From positions 179,110-243,109 of the forward strand of contig CAJTEM010000001.1 of NCBI GenBank assembly GCA_910575255.1: 64,000 nucleotides of DNA. The letters are read 5' to 3'. Source of the DNA: Lachnospiraceae bacterium (GTDB lineage: Bacteria; Bacillota; Clostridia; Lachnospirales; Lachnospiraceae). Every line of letters starts with the position of its first letter. The first letter of the stretch is position 1. This document shows positions 1-8,925 of the stretch, piece after piece. A program made the translations under genes and the position numbers. A model generated the notes under the pieces. The model had not been told where the DNA came from, did not search any database, and saw only the letters and a program-made list of their open reading frames with translations.

Positions 1-143
1 ATTTTCGTTTCAACGCAAAACTCAGAAATTTAAGGACTTCTAAATCTCTGCAAAGTCAACATCCGCAGACCATTTTCCGCTGCGCCCTCCCCTTGTTCCA
101 AGGCGTACCTTCTGGAACCTCACCCCCCCCGTGAACAGTAACC
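1..143. repeat. Long-hairpin repeat, copy A (right half only, cut by window start)
   Basis: Bases 1-60 match the right arm of the complete copy at 32199 (shared blocks ATTTTCGTTTCAACGCAAAA and ACTTCTAAATC), and 61-104 form an outer arm ending in TTCCAAGGCG. The mate of this arm must lie upstream of the window, so the hairpin itself cannot be checked. The outer edge ends CCCCGTGAACAGTAAC, the reverse complement of the sequence flanking copy B at 8912. It lies about 200 bp upstream of an Rpn-type gene, as copy B does. The stretch from 144 to 341 shows nothing else beyond a probable promoter region and the AGGAGG ribosome binding site of the next gene. Confidence 0.75.
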
Positions 144-341
144 CCCGAAACAAAGCCGATGGCACAAAAAATAAAAAATCATTGTAATACCCATTTCCGG
201 ATGATATAATCATATCAAAGCAAAGATTTCTGCGGCCAGAGCGCCGGTTCTGCAGCAAAAGCTGCCTCTGAAAAGATTCTATTCTTTCTAAAATGAAATC
301 CTGCTTTTAAAACCCAGAAAAAATAAAAGCAGGAGGAGAAG

Positions 342-1395
342 ATGCGAAGAGAAGAACGCAGGATGGAATCTGCCAGGACAGTGAGTTCCGAGACAGAAAA
401 AGAAATTTCCACGAAAAATATTCCCGAAAAGGAAGCCTCAGAAATCGCCTATCAGAACAAAGACATAGCCAGCAAGATATTTGCGGAACAGCTAAAAGGA
501 AAAAGCTTCAACGTATACGGAGTGGAGACCGGCAAGATCAAGGCCGTGTTGCCCACCAATATTCCAGCCATAAAGGTAAACGAGCTCCGCCTGGATAATC
601 TGCTGGAATTAGAGGACGGAACGGTAGCTCTGGTGGATTATGAAAGCGAATACAAAAAAGAAAGCAAGGTAAAATACTTAAATTACCTCACCGGAATCGT
701 AAACCGATATGAAAGAAAAGGCAGAAGCTGCCCGGATCTGCGAATGATTGTGGTGTACACTGGAGATATCCGCAGGGAACAAGTATCAGAAAACTATGAT
801 GTAGGAGCGGTGACGGTAACCATAGAGCCGGCCTTTCTGTCCGAAATTGACGGAGAGGGGATATTAAAGCATCTGAAGAAAAAGGTGGAGAAAGGTGAAC
901 CATTAGATGACCAGGAGCAGATGGAACTGATCATTCTCCCCCTGTCATACAGGAGGCAAAAGGAAAAGAAAGAGAAGATTAGCGAGACCGTGGATCTGGC
1001 AGTAAAGCTTCAGGACAGAGAGCAGCAGCTTTTCGTTCTTGCCGGGATCCTTACATTCACGGACAAAATCATAGATGAGGAACATGCAAAGACCATAAGG
1101 GAGGGCGATTCAGATGACCAAGGTAGCCATGATATTTGAGAAGGAGAAGGAAGAAGCGGTAAAAAGGGAAAGAGAGAAAATGGAGCAGATTGCCAGGGAG
1201 GAGAGGGAGAGAATCCAGCAGGCCGCCAAAGAGAAAAGGCGGAAAGCACTGATGGCGGAAAAGAGAAAGATTGCCTTAAAAATGCTTGCGGATGGAGAAC
1301 TGTCGCCGGAAAAGATTGCTCAATATGCCGGAATAAATATAAAAACTGTCAAAAAACTTGCCGGACAGCAGAGCCGGGATATTCCCCTCCAATAG
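342..1395 (+). pseudogene. Rpn-type PD-(D/E)XK nuclease gene, frameshifted
   Basis: The first reading frame (342-1139) gives a 265-residue product whose core resembles the Rpn/PD-(D/E)XK family: a DGTVALVDYESEYKK segment (acidic catalytic-type residues near residues 93-101) followed by helices. The conserved family C-terminus (MTKVAMIFEKEKEEAVKRE...) is in the +1 frame from 1114. Removing one G from the GGG run at 1103-1105 joins them as KTIRE-AIQMTKVAMIF, which restores a continuous protein of about 350 residues ending at 1395. So the gene carries a one-base insertion, or is a site of frameshifting or sequencing error. The start is the ATG at 342 behind AGGAGGAG. Rpn proteins are nucleases linked to recombination and phage defence. 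Full-length activity is probably lost here. Confidence 0.8.
1114..1395 (+). CDS. C-terminal Rpn fragment, possible intragenic antitoxin (RpnS-like)
   Basis: A 93-residue frame begins at ATG 1114 with AAGGGAGGG eight bases upstream, a good Shine-Dalgarno placement inside the larger gene. The protein has a long charged helix rich in Lys, Glu and Arg (residues about 8-50). After it comes a helix-turn-helix-like tail (ALKMLADGELSPEKIAQYAG, then VKKLA), the usual end of Rpn proteins. In E. coli Rpn loci the C-terminal domain is also made separately from an internal start and blocks the full-length toxin. Here the frameshift leaves this part intact and translatable alone. Expression is inferred, not shown. 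Confidence 0.55.
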   Translation: MTKVAMIFEKEKEEAVKREREKMEQIAREERERIQQAAKEKRRKALMAEKRKIALKMLADGELSPEKIAQYAGINIKTVKKLAGQQSRDIPLQ

Positions 1396-1447
1396 GAAAT
1401 CGAAATGCCCCTGCCATACTTTACAAAAGGCGCAGTGTCATATATAC

Positions 1448-1474
1448 TAAAGTGGAAAAAGGATTGGGCGGTAA
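1448..1474 (+). promoter_or_regulatory. Possible sigma-28 promoter for bacteriohemerythrin
   Basis: TAAA, 15 bases, GGCGGTAA. The -35 is canonical for flagellar sigma-28, but the -10 differs from GCCGATAA at two positions. It sits 66 bp upstream of the hemerythrin start and uses the same spacing as the clearer sites elsewhere in the window. Confidence 0.35.
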
Positions 1475-1539
1475 CGACAGGTTACCGGAAATAATCAGTC
1501 CTATGAATTTGATAAAAGTTACAGGAGGCAGGACTTGTT

Positions 1540-2496
1540 ATGGAAAACATAGCATGGAGCGAAAAATTCAATATCGGTGTGGAGGTAGTGGACAAAGCCC
1601 ACGCCAAGCTTTTTCGGATTGTGAAGAAGATGACGGATATGGTGGAAAGTGGGGATACGAATGAGAATACATATAAAGAAGGGATCAAGTACCTGGAAGC
1701 CTATACCATGACGCATTTCGCGGAGGAAGAAGCCTATATGCGCTCCATTCGGTATAGTGAATATGCTGCTCACAAGCGTATCCACGACAATTTCAGGGAC
1801 AAAACCCTGGTTTCTTTAAAAAGAGATCTCGACCTGTCCGCTTATTCCTGTACAGCCGTACAGCGCTTTACAGGAGTCGTGAACAACTGGCTGGCAGAGC
1901 ATATTATGAAAGAGGACCAGGCGATCGTAGGGAAGGCCGGCACGCGGAAGAATTATGACATATCAGCGCAGATCCCGATCATATCCAGGGTTGTGAACCG
2001 GACTATGCTGGAAGTCTTTCAGATAGAGACAAAGCTTGCAAGCGCGAATTATAAGGGACAGAATATCGGCAAGGGTTTTTACAGCCGCCAGTTTTATGAT
2101 ACAGAGAAGGGAGTCAGGGTACAGTTCCTTCTTGGGGTGGAGGAACCTTTGTTTCTCAGAGGAGTCAACCGCATACCAGGAATGCAGATAACGCAGGGAG
2201 AAGAGCTGACAGAAGAATCCATCCTGCATATATTCGGAGAACTTTTTCAGGACGTGAGTAAACTGTTCCGGATCGAGACAGAGTATGAGTTTGGCAAAGA
2301 GAATCTGTTAACCAGAGACGGATTCCGAACGGAATTTATGAAGAATTATCCCTGCAGCCTGCTGTACACAACGAAAAGCGGGTATTTCATTTTCTGCTAC
2401 CGCAGCTGGCGCATCAAGCATCCCAAAGCCCAGGCCGGGACAGCAGAGGGGGAAAGGGCCGGCCAGGGACAGAAGGCTGGAAAAAAGGAAATGTGA
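1540..2496 (+). CDS. Bacteriohemerythrin with C-terminal CheX-like domain
   Basis: A 318-residue cytosolic protein. Residues 1-135 are a bacteriohemerythrin domain with all di-iron ligands visible: H21 (DKAHAKLF), H59 and E63 (MTHFAEEE), H78 and H82 (AHKRIHD), H121 and D126 (AEHIMKED). Such domains bind O2 at a non-heme di-iron centre and often serve in aerotaxis or O2 storage. Residues about 140-285 form a second alpha/beta domain that looks like the CheX/CheC phosphatase-type fold found in chemotaxis; this is a weak inference from overall pattern. The last 30 residues are Lys/Gly-rich and probably disordered. AGGAGG lies 11 bases before the ATG. A hairpin terminator separates it from the convergent dehydrogenase. 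Confidence 0.85.
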   Translation: MENIAWSEKFNIGVEVVDKAHAKLFRIVKKMTDMVESGDTNENTYKEGIKYLEAYTMTHFAEEEAYMRSIRYSEYAAHKRIHDNFRDKTLVSLKRDLDLSAYSCTAVQRFTGVVNNWLAEHIMKEDQAIVGKAGTRKNYDISAQIPIISRVVNRTMLEVFQIETKLASANYKGQNIGKGFYSRQFYDTEKGVRVQFLLGVEEPLFLRGVNRIPGMQITQGEELTEESILHIFGELFQDVSKLFRIETEYEFGKENLLTRDGFRTEFMKNYPCSLLYTTKSGYFIFCYRSWRIKHPKAQAGTAEGERAGQGQKAGKKEM

Positions 2497-2507
2497 AGAA
2501 CAGAGTA

Positions 2508-2542
2508 TCCGACAAAATGCGCCAGTGACGCATTTTGTCGGA
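2508..2542. terminator. Bidirectional hairpin between convergent genes
   Basis: A perfect 14-bp stem (TCCGACAAAATGCG and its complement) around a 7-base loop lies between the hemerythrin stop (2496) and the dehydrogenase stop (2579). The stem's own A/T run may serve as the U-tract, so this is probably a shared terminator. Confidence 0.6.
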
Positions 2543-2578
2543 TTTGAATATAAGGAGACAGCATTGACTGGCCGGATT

Positions 2579-3760
2579 CTACCGGTTTGCCTCACGATAG
2601 ATCTCGTAGATTCTCTTTACATCGAGAACATCAAAGGTTCCGATTGTTCTGGTCTGCTGGAAGGAACACCGATAGGCCAGTTCCCGCAGTACCTCATCCT
2701 TTTGGATACCGATGTCCGGATTCTCCCCGAAGCTGACAGGCATTCCAAGCCCGGCAAAGTATTTAACAGTGGACCGGATTCCGGCCATGGCCAGGTCATT
2801 CACCCCGGCACCATCCAATCCCCAGACATTTCTTGCATAGCGGGCAAAACGCTCCGGTCTGGCGTGGCAGACGGACAGTGCCCAGGAACCCCAGACCGTG
2901 GAAAGAGAGGCGCCGTGGGCAGTGCCGAACATGGCAGATAATTCATGGCCGAGCTGATGCACGGCAAAATCTCCGGGGCCGCCAAGGCCGGTCAGGCCAT
3001 TATGGGACAGGGAACCCGCCCACATCAGTTCACTCATGGCATCATAGTCATGAGAGTCTTTGACAGCAATGCGGCCTTTGGCGATGACAGTGCGAAGAAG
3101 CGCTTCTGCGATGGCATCGGTCAGCTCATTGTCCACCGGATTGAAATATCGATCCAGGGTGTGCATCATAATGTCAGTGACGCCGCAGGCAACCTGATAA
3201 ACAGGAAGCGTGTAAGTCAGCTCAGGATTCATGATGGCAAATCTGGGACGGTTCAGATCCGAGCTGAGGCCCCGTTTGCTTCCGGTGGCAGTACAGGTGA
3301 GGACTGCGGAGTTGCTGGTCTCGCTGCCAGCCGCCGGGATGGTGAGGATGGCTCCGGTTGGGAGGGCATGAGTGGCGGTCGCCTTGCGGCACCAGAAATC
3401 CCAGATATCGGCGGTGGGGTTGGCAGCGCCGATGGCAATAGCCTTGGCCGTGTCGATGACGGATCCGCCTCCCACCCCAAGAAGAAAGTCAGCCTGGAAT
3501 TCCAGAGCGGAACGAATCCCCTTTTTGGCATGTTCCAGTGTGGGATTGGGCTGTACCCCGCCGAATTCCTCACAGGCGAGTCCGGCATCGGCCAGAACCT
3601 GGCGGACCTGTCCTAAAAGCCCGCTGCGGATCACACTTCCGCCGCCGTATACCAGGAGAACGCGGCTGCCGTCATATTTGCGGACACATTCTGCAACTTT
3701 GTTTTGAGTATCCTTTCCGAAGATGACCTCGGTAGGGGAAAGATAGGTAAATGATTGCAT
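2579..3760 (-). CDS. Iron-containing alcohol dehydrogenase (butanol dehydrogenase type)
   Basis: A 393-residue group III (iron-activated) alcohol dehydrogenase of normal family length. It should reduce aldehydes to alcohols, or the reverse, with NAD(P)H in the cytosol. Seen: the dinucleotide-binding motif GGGSVIDTAKAIA near residue 97, the Asp metal ligand in CGVTDIMMHTLDRYF near 196, and His ligands in AVHQLGHELSAMFGTAHGAS near 266-281. Closest in pattern to NADPH-dependent BdhA/YqhD enzymes, though substrate preference cannot be read. ATG is preceded by AAGGAGG. It is monocistronic and divergent from the ABC exporter genes. Confidence 0.9.
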   Translation of the reverse strand: MQSFTYLSPTEVIFGKDTQNKVAECVRKYDGSRVLLVYGGGSVIRSGLLGQVRQVLADAGLACEEFGGVQPNPTLEHAKKGIRSALEFQADFLLGVGGGSVIDTAKAIAIGAANPTADIWDFWCRKATATHALPTGAILTIPAAGSETSNSAVLTCTATGSKRGLSSDLNRPRFAIMNPELTYTLPVYQVACGVTDIMMHTLDRYFNPVDNELTDAIAEALLRTVIAKGRIAVKDSHDYDAMSELMWAGSLSHNGLTGLGGPGDFAVHQLGHELSAMFGTAHGASLSTVWGSWALSVCHARPERFARYARNVWGLDGAGVNDLAMAGIRSTVKYFAGLGMPVSFGENPDIGIQKDEVLRELAYRCSFQQTRTIGTFDVLDVKRIYEIYREANR

Positions 3761-3775
3761 GATGAATTCCTCCTT

Positions 3776-3789
3776 GCTACGATTGTAGC
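3776..3789. promoter_or_regulatory. Short inverted repeat upstream of the dehydrogenase
   Basis: GCTAC-GATT-GTAGC lies 15 bp upstream of the dehydrogenase ATG and overlaps a plausible -10 (TATGCT/TACAAT on the minus strand). It could be an operator or a small leader hairpin. Confidence 0.25.
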
Positions 3790-3846
3790 ATAAACCATTC
3801 AGAGATACCAGAGAAAAAGCACGATTAACAGAAATGAGGCAGAGGA

Positions 3847-5736
3847 TTGAACAGAAAAGGCAGAAAGGCTAAATTAATTTTGCGCTATTTTCACGGTTCC
3901 CGGCGTTATTTTATATGCGCGGCCGCGGCATCACTGCTGACCACGGCGTTAAATGCCGTGACTCCTCAGATCTTCCGTTTCAGCATTGATCAGGTCCTGG
4001 GCGGGAACGAATATGGATTTTTGCGGGAGCGGCTCTGGATACCGGGTCTGGCCGTCGTGGGAGTGGCGGCCTTGTCTGGCATATCCATGTTTGTGAGTCG
4101 GATGTGTACGTCACGTGCCGGGGAGAATTTTGCAAAGAATATGAGAGATTCTTTGTTTGCTCATGTACAGAGACTGCCGATGAGTTGGCATGACAAAAAT
4201 CAGACCGGGGATATCATCCAGCGATGCACTTCGGACGTGGAGGTGATTCGGAATTTTGTGGTGACACAGCTTCTGGAGGTGTTCCGGACAGTATTTTTGA
4301 TAGGGATATCTTTTGCCATGATGTTTGGGATGAATCGAAAAATGTCATTGGTAGTGCTGCTGTTTGTGCCGGTGGTGGCAGGATATTCTGCCGTATTTTA
4401 CCGTCTGATTGCCAGGCGATTTACAAAAGCAGACGAGGCGGAGGGCGAGCTGTCTACCGTGGTACAGGAGAATGCGACCGGCGTGCGGGTGGTACGCGCC
4501 TTTGGGCGGGAGCACTTTGAGATGGAACGTTTCCGGGAAAAGAATGAAGCCTTTGCCAGAATGTGGATCCGTCTGGGAACGCTTTCGGGACTTTACTGGG
4601 GAGTCGGAGATCTGATCACAGGACTGCAGGTGGTGGCTGTGGCAGTGCTCGGAGCGGCAGAGGCAGTTCACGGTAATATGTCTGTGGGGGAATTTGTGGC
4701 CTTTGCCTCCTACAATACGGTGCTGGTATGGCCGGTTCGCGGTCTGGGAAGGATTCTTTCCGATATGAGTAAGGCCGGGGTATCCTTTGAACGGGTGGAT
4801 TATATGATTCAGGGAGAGGAAGAGCGGTATCAGCAATCATGCGTGGCGGGGGAAAAAGGACTGCCGCAGTGTATGGACATTACCTTTTCGCACGTATCCT
4901 TTGCGTATGAGAAAGGGAAGAAGGTATTGGATGATATTTCATTTTCGGTTTCTCAGGGACAGACCTTTGGTATCTTAGGAGGAACCGGCAGCGGGAAATC
5001 TACGATTGTACAGCTTCTGACCAGACTCTATGAGCTGGATGCAGAGGAGAATTCGGGCTGCATTGCCATCGGCGGTATCGATATCCGTGAGCTGCCGCTG
5101 GAATGGCTGCGTCAGAATGTCGGTATGGTGCTTCAGGAACCGTTTCTGTATTCGCGGACGATCCGTGAGAATATCGCAGCCTCTGCTCCGGAGGCTACGA
5201 TGGAAGAAATCCGGCAGGCAGCCCGGATCGCCTGTATCGATGAGGCAATCATGAATTTTCCGGACGGTTATGACACGATGGTCGGAGAGCGTGGGTTGAT
5301 ACTGTCCGGAGGCCAGCGGCAGCGGGTGGCGATTGCCCGGATGCTTTTGCAGAAGGCTCCGGTGATGGTCTTTGATGATTCTTTATCAGCAGTGGATTCT
5401 GAGACAGATTCCATGATTCGCAGGGCGTTGAAGGAACGGATAAAGGATACTGCTGTGATATTGATTTCCCATCGGATTACGACACTGATGGGAGCGGACA
5501 GGATTATGGTGTTAAGAGAGGGCCAGATGGAGGAGATGGGAACGCATGCGCAGCTGGTGCAAAGCCATGGAATCTATCAGCAGATTTATGAAATCCAGAT
5601 GAGCGGAGACGACCGCAGGACATTGGCAGACAGCACGGAAAAAAAGAAAAATGCCGGTCGGGCAGAGAATGCGCCGTCACGGCTGCCTGGCTCGTTGTCC
5701 GCGGAAATAAAGGAGGCAGCGGATGGCCGCATATGA
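3847..5736 (+). CDS. ABC exporter half-transporter, degenerate ATPase subunit
   Basis: A 629-residue type IV ABC exporter subunit: six membrane segments (residues about 15-310), then a nucleotide-binding domain. Walker A is GGTGSGKST and the signature LSGGQRQR is canonical. Walker B ends VMVFDD, with Asp in place of the catalytic Glu, so its own ATP site is expected to be non-hydrolytic. It starts at TTG (GAGG upstream). The next gene overlaps its last 14 bases and encodes the partner, so the pair should form a heterodimeric multidrug- or peptide-type exporter (BmrCD/TM287-288 style). The C-terminal 50 residues are a charged tail. Substrate is unknown. Confidence 0.9.
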   Translation: MNRKGRKAKLILRYFHGSRRYFICAAAASLLTTALNAVTPQIFRFSIDQVLGGNEYGFLRERLWIPGLAVVGVAALSGISMFVSRMCTSRAGENFAKNMRDSLFAHVQRLPMSWHDKNQTGDIIQRCTSDVEVIRNFVVTQLLEVFRTVFLIGISFAMMFGMNRKMSLVVLLFVPVVAGYSAVFYRLIARRFTKADEAEGELSTVVQENATGVRVVRAFGREHFEMERFREKNEAFARMWIRLGTLSGLYWGVGDLITGLQVVAVAVLGAAEAVHGNMSVGEFVAFASYNTVLVWPVRGLGRILSDMSKAGVSFERVDYMIQGEEERYQQSCVAGEKGLPQCMDITFSHVSFAYEKGKKVLDDISFSVSQGQTFGILGGTGSGKSTIVQLLTRLYELDAEENSGCIAIGGIDIRELPLEWLRQNVGMVLQEPFLYSRTIRENIAASAPEATMEEIRQAARIACIDEAIMNFPDGYDTMVGERGLILSGGQRQRVAIARMLLQKAPVMVFDDSLSAVDSETDSMIRRALKERIKDTAVILISHRITTLMGADRIMVLREGQMEEMGTHAQLVQSHGIYQQIYEIQMSGDDRRTLADSTEKKKNAGRAENAPSRLPGSLSAEIKEAADGRI

Positions 5737-7570
5737 AGAACAGGAATACAACAAACCCTTCAGCCTTGGGACCTGGGCGAAAATGCTTCCCTTTTTTAAA
5801 CCCTACCGCCGTTTTTTCCTGATCACCATGGGACTGAATGTTTTTCTGGCAGCAGTGGATGTGCTGACGCCGCTGTTTCAGAGCTATGCGATTGATCACT
5901 TCATTATGAGGAATACCCTGAACGGGCTGCAGCCCTTTGCGGCTGCTTATGTGCTGATGATCGCGGCGCAGACGGCGAGTGTATATGTTTCCGTGCATGC
6001 TGCGACCACGATTGAGATGAATGTGGGGCGGGATTTGAAATGGGCACAGTTTCAACATTTGCAGACCCTGTCATTTTCCTATTATAATACAACGCCGGTG
6101 GGGTATATCCATGCCAGAGTAATGAGCGATACTCTGCGGATTGCCACCATGATTGCCTGGGGACTGGTGGATATGTTCTGGGCGTTCATCTATGTTTTCA
6201 GTGTGTTTGTGATTATGTTCCTGCTGGATGCGGGGCTGGCGCTGATCATTCTTCTGATTGTGCCGGGGATTGCCCTGCTGACCGTATATTTCCAGAACCG
6301 GATCCTGCATTGGAACCGCAGGATGCGCAAGATCAATTCCCAGATCACCAGCGCGTACAATGAAGGGATTACGGGCGTGAAGACCTCAAAGAGCATGGGG
6401 ATAGAGCCGGATAATGACCGGGAATTCTTCTCGCAGACCTGGAAGCTGCATCAGGCATCCGGACGGTCGGCAAAGCTGAATGCCATTTATATTCCCCTGA
6501 TCCTTCTTTGCAGCTCGGCAGCATCCGCAATTGTGTTGATCCGGGGCGGATGGATGGTGCAGGAGCAGGGGATGCAGCTGGGAACCCTGTCTGTATTTAT
6601 CTCCTATGCGGTGATTATTTTTGAGCCGATTCAGCAGCTGGCGAGATTGCTTTCAGAGCTGATTTCCTGCCAGGCTAATATCGAGAGGGTGATGGATCTG
6701 CTGGAGCAGAAGCCGGATGTAACAGATGATGAGGCAGTGATCGCCAGATATGGAGATGCGTTTACAGCCAGGAAGGATAATTGGGAGAAGATCCGGGGAG
6801 ATGTTGTATTCGAGGATGTGTCCTTTCGGTATCCGGACGGCAAGGAATATGTACTGGAGCATTTTGATCTGCACGTGCCGGCGGGAATGAATGTGGCGAT
6901 TGTGGGAGAGACCGGAGCGGGAAAGTCTACCCTGGTGAACCTTTTGGGACGTTTTTTCGAGCCGACAAAGGGGCGGATTCTGATTGACGGCGTGGATTAC
7001 CGGGAACGTTCGCAGCTGTGGCTGCACAGCCAGATCGGCTATGTCCTGCAGAGCCCTCACCTTTTTTCGGGAACCGTGCGGGAAAATATCCGTTACGGAC
7101 GTCTGGATGCCACGGATCAGGAGGTGGAGAACGCAGCCAGGCAGGTATCGGCAGATGTCGTGGCCGCAAAGCTGGAACATGGTTATGAGAGTGATGTCGG
7201 TGAGAGCGGAGGCAGACTCTCTGTGGGAGAAAAGCAGCTGATCTCCTTTGCCCGGGCAATTCTGGCGGATCCGGCGATCTTCGTGCTTGACGAAGCGACC
7301 TCCTCGATTGACACACAGACCGAGCAGCTGATTCAGAGAGCGATCCGCCATATTCTGAAAGGGCACACATCCTTTGTGATCGCGCATCGGCTCTCCACGA
7401 TTCGTCAGTCAGACCTGATTCTGGTGGTTAAGGACGGCAAGATCCTGGAACGCGGCAATCACCAGGAGCTGCTGGCGCAGGAAGGATACTATTATGAGCT
7501 CTATTCCCGGCAGTTCGAAGAGGAATCCGCCACGTTGGTGTTTGCGGGGAGGGAAGAGGGTGAAAAGTAA
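5723..7570 (+). CDS. ABC exporter half-transporter, catalytic subunit
   Basis: A 615-residue partner of the preceding subunit, translated from an ATG behind AAAGGAGG that lies inside the upstream reading frame (14-base overlap). Six membrane segments (about 25-320) precede the ATPase. Walker A is GETGAGKST, Walker B has the catalytic Glu (FVLDEATSSID), and the switch His is in VIAHRLST. Its signature is LSVGEKQ rather than LSGGQ. In a heterodimer the two deviations (Asp in the partner's Walker B, LSVGE here) fall in the same ATP site, leaving one canonical site. This is the pattern known for asymmetric exporters and supports assembly of the two. Confidence 0.9.
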   Translation: MAAYEEQEYNKPFSLGTWAKMLPFFKPYRRFFLITMGLNVFLAAVDVLTPLFQSYAIDHFIMRNTLNGLQPFAAAYVLMIAAQTASVYVSVHAATTIEMNVGRDLKWAQFQHLQTLSFSYYNTTPVGYIHARVMSDTLRIATMIAWGLVDMFWAFIYVFSVFVIMFLLDAGLALIILLIVPGIALLTVYFQNRILHWNRRMRKINSQITSAYNEGITGVKTSKSMGIEPDNDREFFSQTWKLHQASGRSAKLNAIYIPLILLCSSAASAIVLIRGGWMVQEQGMQLGTLSVFISYAVIIFEPIQQLARLLSELISCQANIERVMDLLEQKPDVTDDEAVIARYGDAFTARKDNWEKIRGDVVFEDVSFRYPDGKEYVLEHFDLHVPAGMNVAIVGETGAGKSTLVNLLGRFFEPTKGRILIDGVDYRERSQLWLHSQIGYVLQSPHLFSGTVRENIRYGRLDATDQEVENAARQVSADVVAAKLEHGYESDVGESGGRLSVGEKQLISFARAILADPAIFVLDEATSSIDTQTEQLIQRAIRHILKGHTSFVIAHRLSTIRQSDLILVVKDGKILERGNHQELLAQEGYYYELYSRQFEEESATLVFAGREEGEK

Positions 7571-7705
7571 AGTTTTCATGGCTTGCTTGTGCCCTGAATG
7601 AAGCGAGAGGAATGGGGACAAAGAGGAAAGGAAAGGCACCGGAGGGATAGGGCCGTGCAGCGATAAAAGGAACAGGTAAAAGCAGAAAAGAGGACAGAGA
7701 TAAGA

Positions 7706-8908
7706 ATGACAGCAGGAATGAAAAAGCTAATCATACAGGGAATCGGAATCACATGGCTTCTGGGAAGCCTGGCAGCCCTGGAAAGGGGAGGAGTTTTCCC
7801 GAAGAATTTCCAGGGGGAAGCGCCAGAGATTCGGAAAGATTTCCATATCCATGCACAAAATCCGCCGGACGGATTGACACTGACAGACGGAGGCTCCTAC
7901 TATACCTATCAGTGGGCCCTGAAAAACGTTGGTAATCTTCAGCGGATCTCAGAGGAGGGAGAGAGGAAAATCACAAACAGCGTAGCCGGCGTGGATATTG
8001 CGATAGAGCCGGCATGGACCCTATATGAGCAGAAGCCGGAGCGAAGAACAATCACGGTCGCGCTGATCGATACCGGGGCAGAGATCACCCATCCGGAGCT
8101 GCAGCATGCGATCTGGATCAATGAGGATGAGATCCCGGGCGACGGGATCGACAATGACGGGAACGGTTATGTGGATGATGTGAACGGATGGAATTTCCAT
8201 GCCCAAAATAATCAGCTATTCGTGGGAACCGAGGATGAGCACGGAACCCATGAGGCAGGAATCATTGCCGGCGCCTGGGACGGGAAAGGAATCACAGGGA
8301 TAGCGGACAGCAATTATGTAAAGATTATGGTATTAAAAGCTCTTGGCACGGAACAGGGGACAGGACTTTCCGATGGGGTGAAGCAGGCGATCCGCTATGC
8401 CGTGGACAATGGCGCGGATATCTGCAATCTGAGCATGGGCGCGGAGAATTATGACGAAGAGATGGAACAAATGATGCGGGAATCCCCGATGCTTTTTGTT
8501 GTTTCCGCAGGGAACGGAGACGGTCAGGGGAACGGATATGATATCGATGCCTCTCCGGTGTATCCGGCTGCCTATTCTGGAGAAAATATCATCACGGTTG
8601 CCAATATGATGTTTGACGGAAATCTGGATTCCAGCTCCAATTACGGGGCGTCCGGCGTGGATATCGCAGCGCCCGGAACCTACATTCTCAGCACAGTGCC
8701 CGGCGGCTATGGCTTTCTTAGCGGAACCTCGATGGCAGCGCCGATGGTGACCGGAGCGGCCGCTCTGCTTGCTTCCTGCCGCCCGGAACTGGGACCGGCT
8801 GACATCAAGCGTCTGATTCTGGATTCCGCGACCAAAAGGGACAGCCTGACAGGAAAATGCGCAACCGGCGGAATGCTGAATGTGCAGGGGGCGATGATGG
8901 CGGAGTAA
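7706..8908 (+). CDS. Subtilisin-like serine protease (S8 family), membrane-anchored or secreted
   Basis: A 400-residue S8 peptidase with the full triad: D122 (VALIDTGAEITHP), H179 (EHGTHEAG), S342 (GTSMAAP), and oxyanion N270 (SAGN). A hydrophobic segment at residues 8-24 looks like a signal peptide or anchor without an obvious lipobox. A DGIDNDGNGYVDDVNGWNF insert (about 147-164) is the Ca-binding-like loop common in this subfamily. The region before residue 90 may be a short prodomain. It follows the ABC genes by 135 bp and stops 17 bp before the long-hairpin element, suggesting that element inserted just past the gene. Target proteins are unknown. Confidence 0.9.
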   Translation: MTAGMKKLIIQGIGITWLLGSLAALERGGVFPKNFQGEAPEIRKDFHIHAQNPPDGLTLTDGGSYYTYQWALKNVGNLQRISEEGERKITNSVAGVDIAIEPAWTLYEQKPERRTITVALIDTGAEITHPELQHAIWINEDEIPGDGIDNDGNGYVDDVNGWNFHAQNNQLFVGTEDEHGTHEAGIIAGAWDGKGITGIADSNYVKIMVLKALGTEQGTGLSDGVKQAIRYAVDNGADICNLSMGAENYDEEMEQMMRESPMLFVVSAGNGDGQGNGYDIDASPVYPAAYSGENIITVANMMFDGNLDSSSNYGASGVDIAAPGTYILSTVPGGYGFLSGTSMAAPMVTGAAALLASCRPELGPADIKRLILDSATKRDSLTGKCATGGMLNVQGAMMAE

Positions 8909-8925
8909 GGGTTACTGTTCACGGG

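Noticed and set aside
2944-3616. 223-codon plus-strand frame inside the dehydrogenase gene
   Set aside because: It is the antisense of a well-conserved enzyme with all metal ligands.
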